Below, one piece after another: positions 52,005 through 60,887 of a stretch of DNA of 64,000 nt; the first letter of the stretch is position 1, and every line of letters starts with the position of its first letter. The notes beneath the pieces are model-generated. The model was not told the DNA's origin. It did not search any database and saw only the letters and a list, made by a program, of their open reading frames with translations. The stretch lies in the NCBI RefSeq assembly GCF_050587525.1, contig NZ_JBOBFT010000011.1, forward strand, positions 62,001-126,000. The letters run 5' to 3'. This stretch comes from Plantibacter sp050587525 (GTDB lineage: Bacteria > Actinomycetota > Actinomycetes > Actinomycetales > Microbacteriaceae). Made by a program: the position numbers and the translations under genes.

Positions 52005-52069
52005 CTGCCGAGGGGTCGCGAATTGTGGGTGCGCGGCGCGAACACCCGCACGTTGCGACCCCTCGGCAG
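52005..52069. repeat. 65-bp long inverted repeat
   Basis: Exact 15-bp arms CTGCCGAGGGGTCGC (52005-52019) and GCGACCCCTCGGCAG (52055-52069) enclose an inner imperfect repeat TGTGGGTG/CACCCGCA. It lies between the divergent LacI and amine oxidase promoters and is too long for a usual operator. It could be a small-RNA hairpin, a REP-like element or a structural spacer. Confidence 0.7.
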
Positions 52070-52077
52070 ATTTGGTC

Positions 52078-52125
52078 TTGCCGGATCGGGTGGCGCGTTG
52101 TAGGTTTGCCGGAACGTTCCGGCAA
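52078..52125 (+). promoter_or_regulatory. amine oxidase promoter with perfect LacI operator
   Basis: TTGCCG (52078-52083), a 17-bp spacer and TAGGTT (52101-52106) form the promoter. The perfect 20-bp palindrome TTGCCGGAACGTTCCGGCAA (52106-52125) starts at the last -10 base and covers +1. Confidence 0.8.
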
Positions 52126-52201
52126 GCACGACCGACGGAGCGATCGGATCCCTCGACCACCCAAGCGACCACCCGTACGACCACCCCGAAACGGAGACCA
52201 C

Positions 52202-54223
52202 GTGAGCTGCCAGTGCGCCGCCCCGACCGACCAGGCGACCATCGCGATCCGCACCGAGGACAGCATCCTCGGTGCCCGTGCCGATCACCCCCTGTCCTCG
52301 CTCTCACGGACCGAGCTCGAGGTCGCCGCCGAGGTCCTGCGTGAAGCCGGGCTCCTCGTGGACTCCGCCCGCATCGCCTACATCGGCCTCGACGAGCCGC
52401 ACAAGCTCGACGTCCTCGCCTGGTCGCCGGGCGACCCGCTTACCCGCCGGGCCCGCGTGCAGCTCATCGATCGCGACGCGCGAATCTCCACGGAACTCCT
52501 CGTCGACGTCGTCGGCCGCGAGATCGTCTCCAGCACCGAGCTCGACGCGGCCCTCATCGGCCAGGTGCCGCTCCTCAAGGAGGACCACGAGCTCATCCGG
52601 GAGCTCATCGCGGCCGACGAGCGGTGGCGGGACGCCCTCGCGCTCCGCGGCATCGACGATCCGTCGACGGTCGCGCTCGCCGCGCTCAGCTCCGGGACCT
52701 ACCCGATCGAGGGCGAGTCCGGCGCCCGCATGGCCCGCATCCTCGGGCACCACCAGCCCACGCCGAACTCCCTGCCGTGGGCGCACCCCGTCGACGGCCT
52801 CGTCGCCTACGTCGACCTCGGCGGCCGTCGGGTGACGCAGGTCATCGACACGGGCGTCGTCCCGATCCCCGAGGAGAGCGGCGACTACCACGTGCCCGGA
52901 ACCTTCGGGCCGGAGCGCACGACGCAACGGCCGATCGTGATCGAGCAGCCGGAAGGGCCGAGCTTCTCGTTCGACGGCGACGTGCTCACCTGGGAGAAAT
53001 GGCAGCTGCGCCTCGGCTACGACATGCGCGAGGGGCTCCTGCTGCACCAGCTCGGCTTCGAGGACGACGGCCGTCTGCGTCCGATCATCCACCGCGCGTC
53101 CATCGCCGAGATGCTCGTGCCCTACGGCGACCCCGGACCCGTGCGGTTCTGGCAGAACTACTTCGACACGGGGGAGTACCTCCTCGGCCGTCTCGTGAAC
53201 TCGCTCGAACTCGGCTGCGACTGCGTGGGAGACATCACGTACCTCGATGTCGCGCTCGGCGACTCCCTCGGCGAGACGCGCATCCTGAAGCACGCGATCT
53301 GCATCCACGAGGAGGACGCCGGAGTCCTCTGGAAGCACACCGAGCAGTTCACCGGCTCGTCCGACGTCCGCAGGCAGCGGAGGCTCGTCATCTCGTTCTT
53401 CGTCACGGTCGGCAACTACGACTACGGCTTCTACTGGTATCTGTACCTCGACGGCACGATCGAGTTCGAGGCGAAGGCGACGGGCATCGTGTTCACCGCC
53501 GCATACGACGAGCGGACGAGCCGATGGTCCTCCGAACTCGCGCCCGGCCTGGCCGCGCCGTACCATCAGCACCTCTTCTGCGCACGCCTGGACATGGCTG
53601 TGGACGGCGTCGTGAACGCCGTCGACGAGGTCGATGTGACGCCCGTGCCGATGGGGCCGGACAACCCGTACGGCAACGCGATCGGCTTCACCGCGACGAG
53701 GCTCGCGACGGAACCCGACGGTCGTCGACGAGCCGACAACCTCGTGGACCGCACGTGGCGGATCTCCAACACGGAGTCGACCAACCGACTCGGGCAGCCC
53801 GTCTCCTACGTGCTGCGACCGGAGGGTCGGCCGACGCTCATGGCGCACCCCGACTCCGTCATCGCCTCCCGAGCCCGCTTCGCCACCGAGCACCTGTGGG
53901 TGACCGCCTACGACCCGGAGGAGCGTTACCCGGCCGGGACGATCGTGAACCAGAGCCCCGGTGAGGGCGGTCTGCCGTCCTACCTGACCGAGGGGACGAG
54001 CATCGACGGCGAGGACATCGTGCTCTGGCACACCTTCGGCCTGACGCATTTCCCGCGCACGGAGGACTGGCCGATCATGCCCGTCGACACGACAGGGTTC
54101 GTTTTGAAGCCGGACAACTTCTTCGACCGCAACCCGACGCTCGACGTGCCGGCGAGTGCGTCCGGTTCCGCCTGCGCGTGCGCCCACGAAGCGCACACGG
54201 CGCACGAACATCACGGCGAGTGA
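52202..54223 (+). CDS. copper-containing primary-amine oxidase
   Basis: A 673-residue topaquinone amine oxidase. The TPQ precursor is Y406 in VGNYDYG, the copper ligands are H455 and H457 (YHQHLF) and H616 (GLTHFPRTEDWP), and the catalytic base is D322 (NYFDTGEY). All four match the Arthrobacter globiformis enzyme numbering (382, 431/433, 592, 298) with a constant offset of 24. It oxidises primary amines to aldehydes, NH3 and H2O2. A Cys/His-rich tail (ACACAHEAHTAHEHHGE) and an N-terminal SCQC are unusual additions that might bind copper. GTG 52202 has GGAG five bases upstream. Confidence 0.95.
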   Translation: MSCQCAAPTDQATIAIRTEDSILGARADHPLSSLSRTELEVAAEVLREAGLLVDSARIAYIGLDEPHKLDVLAWSPGDPLTRRARVQLIDRDARISTELLVDVVGREIVSSTELDAALIGQVPLLKEDHELIRELIAADERWRDALALRGIDDPSTVALAALSSGTYPIEGESGARMARILGHHQPTPNSLPWAHPVDGLVAYVDLGGRRVTQVIDTGVVPIPEESGDYHVPGTFGPERTTQRPIVIEQPEGPSFSFDGDVLTWEKWQLRLGYDMREGLLLHQLGFEDDGRLRPIIHRASIAEMLVPYGDPGPVRFWQNYFDTGEYLLGRLVNSLELGCDCVGDITYLDVALGDSLGETRILKHAICIHEEDAGVLWKHTEQFTGSSDVRRQRRLVISFFVTVGNYDYGFYWYLYLDGTIEFEAKATGIVFTAAYDERTSRWSSELAPGLAAPYHQHLFCARLDMAVDGVVNAVDEVDVTPVPMGPDNPYGNAIGFTATRLATEPDGRRRADNLVDRTWRISNTESTNRLGQPVSYVLRPEGRPTLMAHPDSVIASRARFATEHLWVTAYDPEERYPAGTIVNQSPGEGGLPSYLTEGTSIDGEDIVLWHTFGLTHFPRTEDWPIMPVDTTGFVLKPDNFFDRNPTLDVPASASGSACACAHEAHTAHEHHGE

Positions 54224-54254
54224 ACGCTTTCGTTACGTTCGTGTTTCGCCTCGC

Positions 54255-54277
54255 TCCGGACCTTGATCGGGTCCGGA
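54255..54277 (+). terminator. short hairpin after the amine oxidase gene
   Basis: TCCGGACC (54255-54262), seven-base loop, GGTCCGGA (54270-54277). It probably ends the amine oxidase message. Its loop contains the -35 of the next promoter. Confidence 0.55.
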
Positions 54278-54317
54278 CCGAGGGGTACTGTTCCACCAAT
54301 GCCGGAACGTTCCGGCA
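54263..54317 (+). promoter_or_regulatory. transporter-operon promoter with LacI operator
   Basis: TTGATC (54263-54268), a 17-bp spacer and TACTGT (54286-54291) form the promoter. The perfect palindrome TGCCGGAACGTTCCGGCA (54300-54317) lies just past +1 and shares its core with the site at the amine oxidase promoter. Confidence 0.8.
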
Positions 54318-54464
54318 CTCATAATCCGTTCTTCTGCACCTCCACGTTTCGCTACCCAGCACCCCCCCACCCCACCCCCATCACCACCGGCGCCACCGCA
54401 CCACCCGACCTGACCGATGAAGACAGACCCGGGATCGTTCGCATCCCGAGAGGAGCCTCTCGAC

Positions 54465-56075
54465 ATGCACCACACACGAAACGCCGCACTCGCGGCGGCA
54501 GCCGTCGTCGCCATCGCCCTCACGGGCTGTACCGCCTCATCCACGAGCACGGGGGCGTCCCGCGACGAAGCGGCCCCCGGCTTCCTCGCCGTCGCCGACG
54601 ACTCGTTCGGCACGGGCGGCGAGCTCGTGGTCCAGGTGGACTACGACACCGCCGAAGCAGGCGGCCTCGACCCGCAGGCCGCGACGACGGCCCGCACCTG
54701 GATGATCGAGTCGCTCTCCTACGAGACGCTCGTCACGATGGATGAACACCTCCAGCCGAAGCCCGGCCTCGCCACGAGCTGGGAGACGCCGAGCGACACG
54801 GAGTACGTCTTCCACCTCGACACGAAGGCGACCTTCTCCAACGGACGCGACATGACCGCCGACGACGTGGTCGGCTCACTGCAGCGCCTCATCAGCACGC
54901 CGACCGTGTGGACGGGCCAGCTCGGCACGATCGCCTCCGTCGAGGCGACCGGTGAGGACGAGGTCACCGTGAAACTCGCAGAGCCGCACACGCCCTTCCT
55001 TGCAGCCCTCGCCAACACGCCCGCGGCGATCCTCCCGATGACGGAGATCAACGACGGTTCGGTCGACATCACGACCCAGATGCTCGGCACCGGCCCCCTC
55101 GTCGTCACAGGCCACCGCCAGGACGAGAACTGGACGTTCGAACCGAACACGCACAACCCGAAGGCGGCCGAGCTCGGCTTCTCGAAGCTCCGCATGGACA
55201 TCGTCGGTGACGAGACGACCCGCGTCGCTGCGCTCCGCGAGGGCAGCGCCGACTTCGCCGTTCTCAACTCGGTCGACTCGGCCGACGCGCTCAGCGGCGC
55301 GAAGGACGTCTCGGTGCTCAACCAGCAGAACACCGACTTCCACTACCTCATGATCAACTCGAAGTCCGGGAACGAGGCGCTCGCCGACCAGCAGGTCCGC
55401 TTCGCCATCAACACCGCCGTCGACCGGGACGCGATCAACCAGCTCGTCTTCGGCGGCAGTACGGAACTCACGGGAGTGACCCCCTCGCCGCTGCCGGACT
55501 CGTGCGACCCGACGAAGCTGCCCTCCGCCACAGCGACGACCGCCGAGGCGAAGGCCGTGATCGACGGCATCGGTGGTCTCTCCCTCGACCTCATCACCTA
55601 CACGGACGAGCCCGTCCTCGCGGAGATCGCCCAGGTCATGCAGCAGAACCTCGCCGAGATCGGTGTCACGGTGAAGATCGAACAGCTCGATTACGCGAGC
55701 TACTCCGCCCGCGTCTACGCCGACCCGTCCTCCTTCGACCTCGCGCTCAGCTGGTTCGCCGGGTACGCGGACCCGTCGATGGTCAGCACGTGGTGGAATC
55801 CGGCCGTCGCGGGCTTCTCCTCGGTCTTCATGTCGGGATCCGATGAGCTGAACGGCTTCATCGCCGACGGCTACGCGGCGCCGGCCGGCAAGGATCGCGC
55901 CGCCGTCTTCACCGAGCTCTGCCGGGCCGCCGACGAGCAGAGCGAGATGGTGCCGCTCGTCCTGCGCCCGTCGATCATCGGCTACCGCACCGACACGCTG
56001 AGCCCCACGATCACGAGCGCGGAGGGCTACGGCAACTTCCTGCGCAACGTGTCCGCCTTCCGGGCCGCCGAATAG
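54465..56075 (+). CDS. peptide-type ABC transporter substrate-binding lipoprotein
   Basis: A 536-residue family-5 solute-binding lipoprotein with lipobox IALTGC (Cys near residue 24). The mature protein shows ESLSYETLVTMDEHLQPKPG and LATSWETPSDTEYVFHLDTK, then FSNGRDMTADDVVGSLQRL and VRFAINTAVDRDAINQLVFG, typical of DppA/OppA-like proteins. It should bind a short peptide or acylated amine. ATG 54465 has GAGGAGCC about ten bases upstream. It heads the operon behind the LacI palindrome. Confidence 0.92.
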   Translation: MHHTRNAALAAAAVVAIALTGCTASSTSTGASRDEAAPGFLAVADDSFGTGGELVVQVDYDTAEAGGLDPQAATTARTWMIESLSYETLVTMDEHLQPKPGLATSWETPSDTEYVFHLDTKATFSNGRDMTADDVVGSLQRLISTPTVWTGQLGTIASVEATGEDEVTVKLAEPHTPFLAALANTPAAILPMTEINDGSVDITTQMLGTGPLVVTGHRQDENWTFEPNTHNPKAAELGFSKLRMDIVGDETTRVAALREGSADFAVLNSVDSADALSGAKDVSVLNQQNTDFHYLMINSKSGNEALADQQVRFAINTAVDRDAINQLVFGGSTELTGVTPSPLPDSCDPTKLPSATATTAEAKAVIDGIGGLSLDLITYTDEPVLAEIAQVMQQNLAEIGVTVKIEQLDYASYSARVYADPSSFDLALSWFAGYADPSMVSTWWNPAVAGFSSVFMSGSDELNGFIADGYAAPAGKDRAAVFTELCRAADEQSEMVPLVLRPSIIGYRTDTLSPTITSAEGYGNFLRNVSAFRAAE

Positions 56076-56118
56076 CCGTCGCGTCCGAGCCGAGCCGTCA
56101 GTCGTCGAGAGGAACACC

Positions 56119-57084
56119 ATGAGAGTCGTCCTGTGGTCGGTGAGGAGGATCCTCGTCGCCGCGCTCACCGTGCTGGGGGTGTCGATCCTCATCTTCGGAT
56201 CGGTCCGCCTGCTCCCGGGCGACTACGCGGACCTCGTGCTCGGGCCGCTCGCGTCGCCGGCGCAGCGGGCCGAGGCAGTGGCGAAGTTCGGCCTCGACGA
56301 CAACGTCGTGGTCCAGTACCTCCGCTGGCTGGGTGATGCGGTGCGCGGCGACTTCGGGGTGTCCTTCGTCTCGAACGTCTCCGTGACCGACGAGTTCGCA
56401 GCGCGGATGCCGGTGACCGCGACGATCGCCCTCCTCGCGATCATCGTGACGCTCGTCGTCGGCATTCCGCTCGGCGCGTATTCGGCGCTGCGGTCGAAGG
56501 ACCGCGCTGCGGGTACGGCAGGGCGGATCGTGAGCGCGCTCGGCATCAGCATCCCCGAGTTCGTGCTCGGCGGTGTCGTCGTGTTCGTGGTGTCGAGTGC
56601 CGCCGTCGGCCTCCGGATCGGCGGCTTCGCGAGCCTCGACGCGGATCCGGCGGCGTACTTCGGCTCCCTGCTCCTCCCGACGGTCGTGCTCTCGGTCGCG
56701 TGCGTCGCCGTGACCGCCAGGAACACGCGGGACGCGGTCATGAACGTGCTCGTGGAGCCCCACATCGCCGCGGCCGTCGCACGAGGCGAGTCGCCCTGGC
56801 AGATCGTTCGGTACCACGTGGCTCGGAACGCCGCCGCTCCCGTGCTGACGGTGGTCGCGACGATCGTCGCGACGCTCCTCGGCGGCACCGTCATCGTCGA
56901 ATCGATCTTCAACATCCCCGGCATGGGCTCGTACCTCGTGACGGCGCTCGGTCGCCGCGACTACGCGATCATCCAGGCGAGCGTGCTCCTCGCGGCGGTC
57001 GTCTTCATCGTCACGAGCCTCCTCATCGACCTCCTGTCCAATCTGCTCGATCCGCGCCTCGCCGCGAAGGGAGCGTCCTCGTGA
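56119..57084 (+). CDS. ABC transporter permease, DppB-type
   Basis: A 321-residue membrane protein with six TM helices and the DppB pattern: LLPGDYADLVLGPLASPAQR near residue 32, and the coupling region ARGESPWQIVRYHVARNAAA near 225-245, followed by GGTVIVESIFNIPGMGSYLV. It pairs with the next gene. GAGAGGAACACC precedes ATG 56119. Confidence 0.93.
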   Translation: MRVVLWSVRRILVAALTVLGVSILIFGSVRLLPGDYADLVLGPLASPAQRAEAVAKFGLDDNVVVQYLRWLGDAVRGDFGVSFVSNVSVTDEFAARMPVTATIALLAIIVTLVVGIPLGAYSALRSKDRAAGTAGRIVSALGISIPEFVLGGVVVFVVSSAAVGLRIGGFASLDADPAAYFGSLLLPTVVLSVACVAVTARNTRDAVMNVLVEPHIAAAVARGESPWQIVRYHVARNAAAPVLTVVATIVATLLGGTVIVESIFNIPGMGSYLVTALGRRDYAIIQASVLLAAVVFIVTSLLIDLLSNLLDPRLAAKGASS

Positions 57085-57959
57085 CCACCGCTCGCATCCG
57101 GGTGCTCCGGCCCGCCAAACGCCCGGGCTTCCGCACCGCTCTCCGTGCGGACGCCGTGCTGACGGTCGCCGGGGCCGTGCTCCTCGTCCTCATCGTGCTC
57201 GCCGCGGCGTCCGTCCTCACCGGGTTCGCCGGCTCGACGAGCGCCACCGTCGGGCCCCGTTTCCAACCGCCGTCGGCCGCGTGGCCGCTCGGGACCGACA
57301 ACCTCGGCCGTTCGCTCCTACCGCGGCTCCTGGAGGGCGTCTGGACGACCCTCCTGCTCTCGCTCATCGCCGTCGTCGTGTCCGGCACGATCTCCACGAT
57401 CCTCGGCATGGTGTCCGGCTACTCGAGCGGGGCTGCGAACGAAGCGGTCATGCGCGTCGTCGACGTCCTCTACGCGTTCCCGGCGCTCGTCCTCGCGATC
57501 CTCGTCTCCGCGATCATCGGTCCAGGGCGCGTCGCCGCCATCGTGAGCATCGTCATCATCACGATCCCCCTCATGACCCGGATGGTGCGGATCGCGACGA
57601 AACAGATCGCTTCGCGCGACTTCGTCCTCTCCGCGCGCATCAGCGGGCTCCGCACCCCGCACGTGTTCGTCCGGCACCTGCTGCCGAACATCGCCGGGAC
57701 GATCGCCGTGCAGGCGAGCTACGCGCTCTCCGTCGCGATCCTCGTCGAAGGCGGCCTCAGCTTCCTCGGCTTCGGCGTGCAGGTGCCGGAGGCATCGCTC
57801 GGCCTGCTCATCCAGCAGGGGATGCTCTACATGACGAAGGCCCCGTGGCTGCTGCTCGCCCCCGGCATCGTGCTCGTCGTCGCGATCCTGTCCGTCAACC
57901 TCATCGGGGACAGCCTCCGCGACGCCTTCGAACCCCGCGAGACGAGGAGCCTCTCATGA
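57081..57959 (+). CDS. ABC transporter permease, DppC-type
   Basis: A 292-residue DppC-like permease. The PLGTDNLGRSLLPRLLEGVW motif lies near residue 70, and the coupling loop KQIASRDFVLSARISGLRTP near 170-190. VLVEGGLSFLGFGVQVPEAS is the usual C-terminal signature. GTG 57081 overlaps the preceding TGA (GTGA), and its stop overlaps the next ATG. Confidence 0.93.
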   Translation: MTTARIRVLRPAKRPGFRTALRADAVLTVAGAVLLVLIVLAAASVLTGFAGSTSATVGPRFQPPSAAWPLGTDNLGRSLLPRLLEGVWTTLLLSLIAVVVSGTISTILGMVSGYSSGAANEAVMRVVDVLYAFPALVLAILVSAIIGPGRVAAIVSIVIITIPLMTRMVRIATKQIASRDFVLSARISGLRTPHVFVRHLLPNIAGTIAVQASYALSVAILVEGGLSFLGFGVQVPEASLGLLIQQGMLYMTKAPWLLLAPGIVLVVAILSVNLIGDSLRDAFEPRETRSLS

Positions 57960-59254
57960 CCATCGTTCAGCGCGCCGCTTCCGCGGACACGGGACGGACG
58001 GGAACCACGCCCGCCCTCGAGATCGACGACGTCGCGCTCGACTTCGTGGCCGGCGACCGACGGGTACGCGGCCTCGACGGCGCGACCCTCGTCATCGAGC
58101 CGGGGACGAGCGTCGCCGTCGTGGGCGAGTCCGGTTCGGGTAAGTCGACGCTCGCGTCCCTCATCGGGAGGCTCCAGCCGGACGCCGCAGTGCTCGAACG
58201 CGGAACGGTGCGCGTCGACGGGATCGACGTCGCCTCGCTCGACACCGCCGGGATCCGTGCGATCCGTCGCTCCGTCCTGGGCTTCGTGCCGCAGGACCCC
58301 ATCGGGTCGCTCGACCCCACGATGCGCATCGGCCGTCAGCTCGCGCTCGTCCTGCGCCTCACCGGTCAGGAGGCCGGGCGACGGGCTCAGGCAGCGCTCC
58401 TCGGCCGGATGCAGATCGCAGATCCCGAGCGCGTCCTCCGCCTCTACCCGCACCAGGTGTCCGGTGGGATGGCGCAGCGCATCTCGATCGCCATCGCGAT
58501 GTGCAGGAAGCCGCGCATCCTCATCGCGGACGAGCCCACGGCAGCCCTCGACAGCCAGGTCCGGGAGGGAGTGATCGGCCTCATGTTCGACGAGGCCGAG
58601 GCGAATGGCACGACGATCCTCTGGCTCAGCCACGATCTGCCGGCCGTGTCCCGCTGGTGCGACGAGATCGCCGTGATGTACGCGGGCCGGGTCGTCGAGC
58701 ACGGACCCGCGCGCGACGTGCTCGCACACCCCGTGCACCCGTACTCGTCGGCGCTCGCGAGCACCGACCCCAGTCGGGTGGCGATGGGGGAGCGACTGCT
58801 CACGATCGCGGGCACGCCGCCTGTGCTCCACGAGGCCGCGCACGGCTGCGCCTTCGTGGACCGCTGCCCGGTGGCGCTCGACGAGTGCCGCACCACCCGG
58901 CCGACGCCCGTGCCGATCACGATCGACGGGGCTCCCCGAGAGAGCCTGTGCCTCCGTACCGAGGAACTCGTCGCCGCCGAACGCGCGGGGGGGCGCCGAT
59001 CGTGCACCTCGAAAGGATCCGGTCATGACCCCGCAGACACCCACCATCGAACTCGACGGCGTCCGTGTCGCGTTCTCCACCGGGTGGGGATCCGGGCGAG
59101 GATCCGTCGTCGCGATGGACGACGTGTCCTTCGCGATCGCGCCGGGCGAGACGCTCGGGCTCGTGGGCGAGTCGGGTTCCGGCAAATCCACGACGGGGGC
59201 GGTCGCACTCGGACTGCAGCACGTCGACGCGGGAGCCGTGCGCTTCCACGGTGA
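57956..59254 (+). CDS. ABC transporter ATP-binding protein, DppD-type (frame runs on past a G7 tract)
   Basis: An OppD/DppD-type ATPase: Walker A GESGSGKST near residue 62, Q-loop VPQDPIGSLDP, signature VSGGMAQRISIAIAM, Walker B ILIADEPTAALD, and the C-terminal oligopeptide zone with GCAFVDRCP. The homologous part ends near 58985. At 58987-58993 is a run of seven G. As read, the frame runs on to 59254 through the next gene, adding some 85 Arg-rich residues that look like out-of-frame shadow. One more G would end it at 59028 in an ATGA overlap; one less would fuse it to the next ATPase. A sequencing slip or real slippage is likely. Confidence 0.8.
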   Translation: MTIVQRAASADTGRTGTTPALEIDDVALDFVAGDRRVRGLDGATLVIEPGTSVAVVGESGSGKSTLASLIGRLQPDAAVLERGTVRVDGIDVASLDTAGIRAIRRSVLGFVPQDPIGSLDPTMRIGRQLALVLRLTGQEAGRRAQAALLGRMQIADPERVLRLYPHQVSGGMAQRISIAIAMCRKPRILIADEPTAALDSQVREGVIGLMFDEAEANGTTILWLSHDLPAVSRWCDEIAVMYAGRVVEHGPARDVLAHPVHPYSSALASTDPSRVAMGERLLTIAGTPPVLHEAAHGCAFVDRCPVALDECRTTRPTPVPITIDGAPRESLCLRTEELVAAERAGGRRSCTSKGSGHDPADTHHRTRRRPCRVLHRVGIRARIRRRDGRRVLRDRAGRDARARGRVGFRQIHDGGGRTRTAARRRGSRALPR

Positions 59255-59795
59255 ACCGCTCGGGCGCAGCCTCCGGTCGCGGGCCGGGCGTGTGCAGGCG
59301 GTCCTCCAGCACCCGCAGTGGGCGCTCGATCCGCGGATGCGAGTGCTCGACTCCGTCATCGAACCGCTCCTCGTCACTGAAGGGCGCCGGAACGCAGGCA
59401 ACGAACAGCGGGCCCTCGCGATGCTCGCCGACGTGGGCCTCCCGGAGTCCTACGCCTCGCGCCGTCCGCACGAGCTGTCCGGCGGCCAACGCCAGCGGGT
59501 GAGCGTCGCACGCGCGCTCGTGACGCATCCCTCGTTCATCCTCTTCGACGAGGCCGTGAGCGCCCTCGACGTCTCCGTGCAGGCGCAGATCCTCAACCTC
59601 ATCAGGGACCTGCAGAGCGAATACGGCTTCGCAGCGCTCTTCATCTCGCACGATCTCGCGGCCGTCCGCTACGTCTCGCATCGCGTCGCCGTCATGCAGA
59701 CGGGTCGCATCGTCGAACTCGCCCCGACCGCCGCGTTCTACCAGCAGCCCTCGCATCCGTACTCGCAGCAGCTGTTCCGCGAACTCACGGGCTGA
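59025..59795 (+). CDS. ABC transporter ATP-binding protein, DppF-type
   Basis: A 256-residue ATPase with Walker A GESGSGKST, Q-loop AVLQHPQWALDP, signature LSGGQRQRVSVARAL, Walker B FILFDEAVSALDV and switch His in FISHDLAAVRYVS. It lacks the long C-terminal oligopeptide zone of full DppF proteins and ends with SHPYSQQLFRELTG. AAAGGA lies eight bases before ATG 59025. It energises the transporter together with the DppD-type protein. Confidence 0.93.
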   Translation: MTPQTPTIELDGVRVAFSTGWGSGRGSVVAMDDVSFAIAPGETLGLVGESGSGKSTTGAVALGLQHVDAGAVRFHGEPLGRSLRSRAGRVQAVLQHPQWALDPRMRVLDSVIEPLLVTEGRRNAGNEQRALAMLADVGLPESYASRRPHELSGGQRQRVSVARALVTHPSFILFDEAVSALDVSVQAQILNLIRDLQSEYGFAALFISHDLAAVRYVSHRVAVMQTGRIVELAPTAAFYQQPSHPYSQQLFRELTG

Positions 59796-59862
59796 GCTCT
59801 CTCCGCCTCGTTCGATCCATGCATCCGCACCACAGAACACCGACCTCCTCAGGAGCAACACC

Positions 59863-60885
59863 GTGACCATGACAGACCACCGCCTGACCACCCCGAGCGC
59901 CTTCGGGGCGCGCGGTTCCAACCCCGACTTCCTCCTCGAACCGAGCTTCGCGCCCGGCCGCGCGACCCTCGAGTACGACTTCCCAGGCGTCCTCGTCGGC
60001 ACCGCCGAATACGCGGCCGGGCCGACCGGCGCGACCGTCATCTCCGTGCCGAAGGGCGCACGGACCGCCGTCGACGCCAGAGGCGGGGCGACGGGTGTGA
60101 GCGGCGCGTACTCGTTCAACCACGCGATCTGCCTCGCGGGCGGTTCCGTCTACGGGCTGAGCGCCGCTGCCGGCGTGTCCGCGGCGCTGCTGCACCGCGT
60201 CGACAACCGGGCGAGCTTCGCCGAGCTCCAGCTCGTCTCCGGAGCCATCATCTACGACCTCTCCGTCCGTGAGAACTCGGTCTACCCGGATGCCGCGCTC
60301 GGAGCGGCCGCCCTCGAAGCGGCGAGCCCCGACACGATCCGCCTCGGCCGGGTGGGCGGCGGCGCCTCCGCATCGGCCGGCAAGGTCGAATACGCGCGCA
60401 CCGAGTTCACCGGGCAAGGAGCGGCCTTCCGCCAGGTGGGCGACGTCAAGGTCCTCGTCGTCACGATCGTCAACCCCTACGGCGTCATCGTCGACCGCGA
60501 CGGTCGGATCGTGCGCGGCAACTTCGACCGCGAGACCGGGACGAGACGCCACCCCACCGAGGACTACGCGCTCGCGCTCGCCGAGCACGACTTCCCCGCA
60601 TCGACCGCCGGCAACACGACGATCACGGCCGTCGTCACGAACGTCGCCCTCACCGATCGGGAACTCGACCAGTTCGCGATCCAGGTGCACAGCTCGATGC
60701 ACCGTGCGATCCAGCCCTTCCACACGGCGCTCGACGGCGACACGCTCTTCGCCCTCACGACCGACGAACTCGAACTCCCCGTCGATCAGTCGTCCCGTCA
60801 CGGCGGGCTCTCGGTCAACGCGACGGCGATCGGCGCCATCGCGAGCGAAGCGGCCTGGGACGCCGTGCTGAGCGCGGCGGAGTAG
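59863..60885 (+). CDS. P1 (S58, DmpA/BapA-type) aminopeptidase-like protein
   Basis: A 340-residue P1-family N-terminal-nucleophile hydrolase. Family marks are GPTGATVISVPKGA, the CLAGGSVYGLSAAAGVSAAL helix, SGAIIYDLSVRENSVYPDA and GRVGGGASASAGKVEYA. The autocleavage site is Asn251-Thr252 (AGNTTITAVVTNVAL), and IQPFHTALDGDTLFAL follows. Members cleave N-terminal beta-alanyl or D-amino residues from short peptides and amides. It follows the transporter by 67 bp and should act on the imported compound. GGAG precedes GTG 59863. Confidence 0.88.
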   Translation: MTMTDHRLTTPSAFGARGSNPDFLLEPSFAPGRATLEYDFPGVLVGTAEYAAGPTGATVISVPKGARTAVDARGGATGVSGAYSFNHAICLAGGSVYGLSAAAGVSAALLHRVDNRASFAELQLVSGAIIYDLSVRENSVYPDAALGAAALEAASPDTIRLGRVGGGASASAGKVEYARTEFTGQGAAFRQVGDVKVLVVTIVNPYGVIVDRDGRIVRGNFDRETGTRRHPTEDYALALAEHDFPASTAGNTTITAVVTNVALTDRELDQFAIQVHSSMHRAIQPFHTALDGDTLFALTTDELELPVDQSSRHGGLSVNATAIGAIASEAAWDAVLSAAE

Positions 60886-60887
60886 CC

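Noticed and set aside
54318..54464. C-rich leader before the peptide-binding protein as a riboswitch
   Set aside because: It has CACCACC-type runs but no conserved riboswitch core or anti-terminator pairing that I could find.
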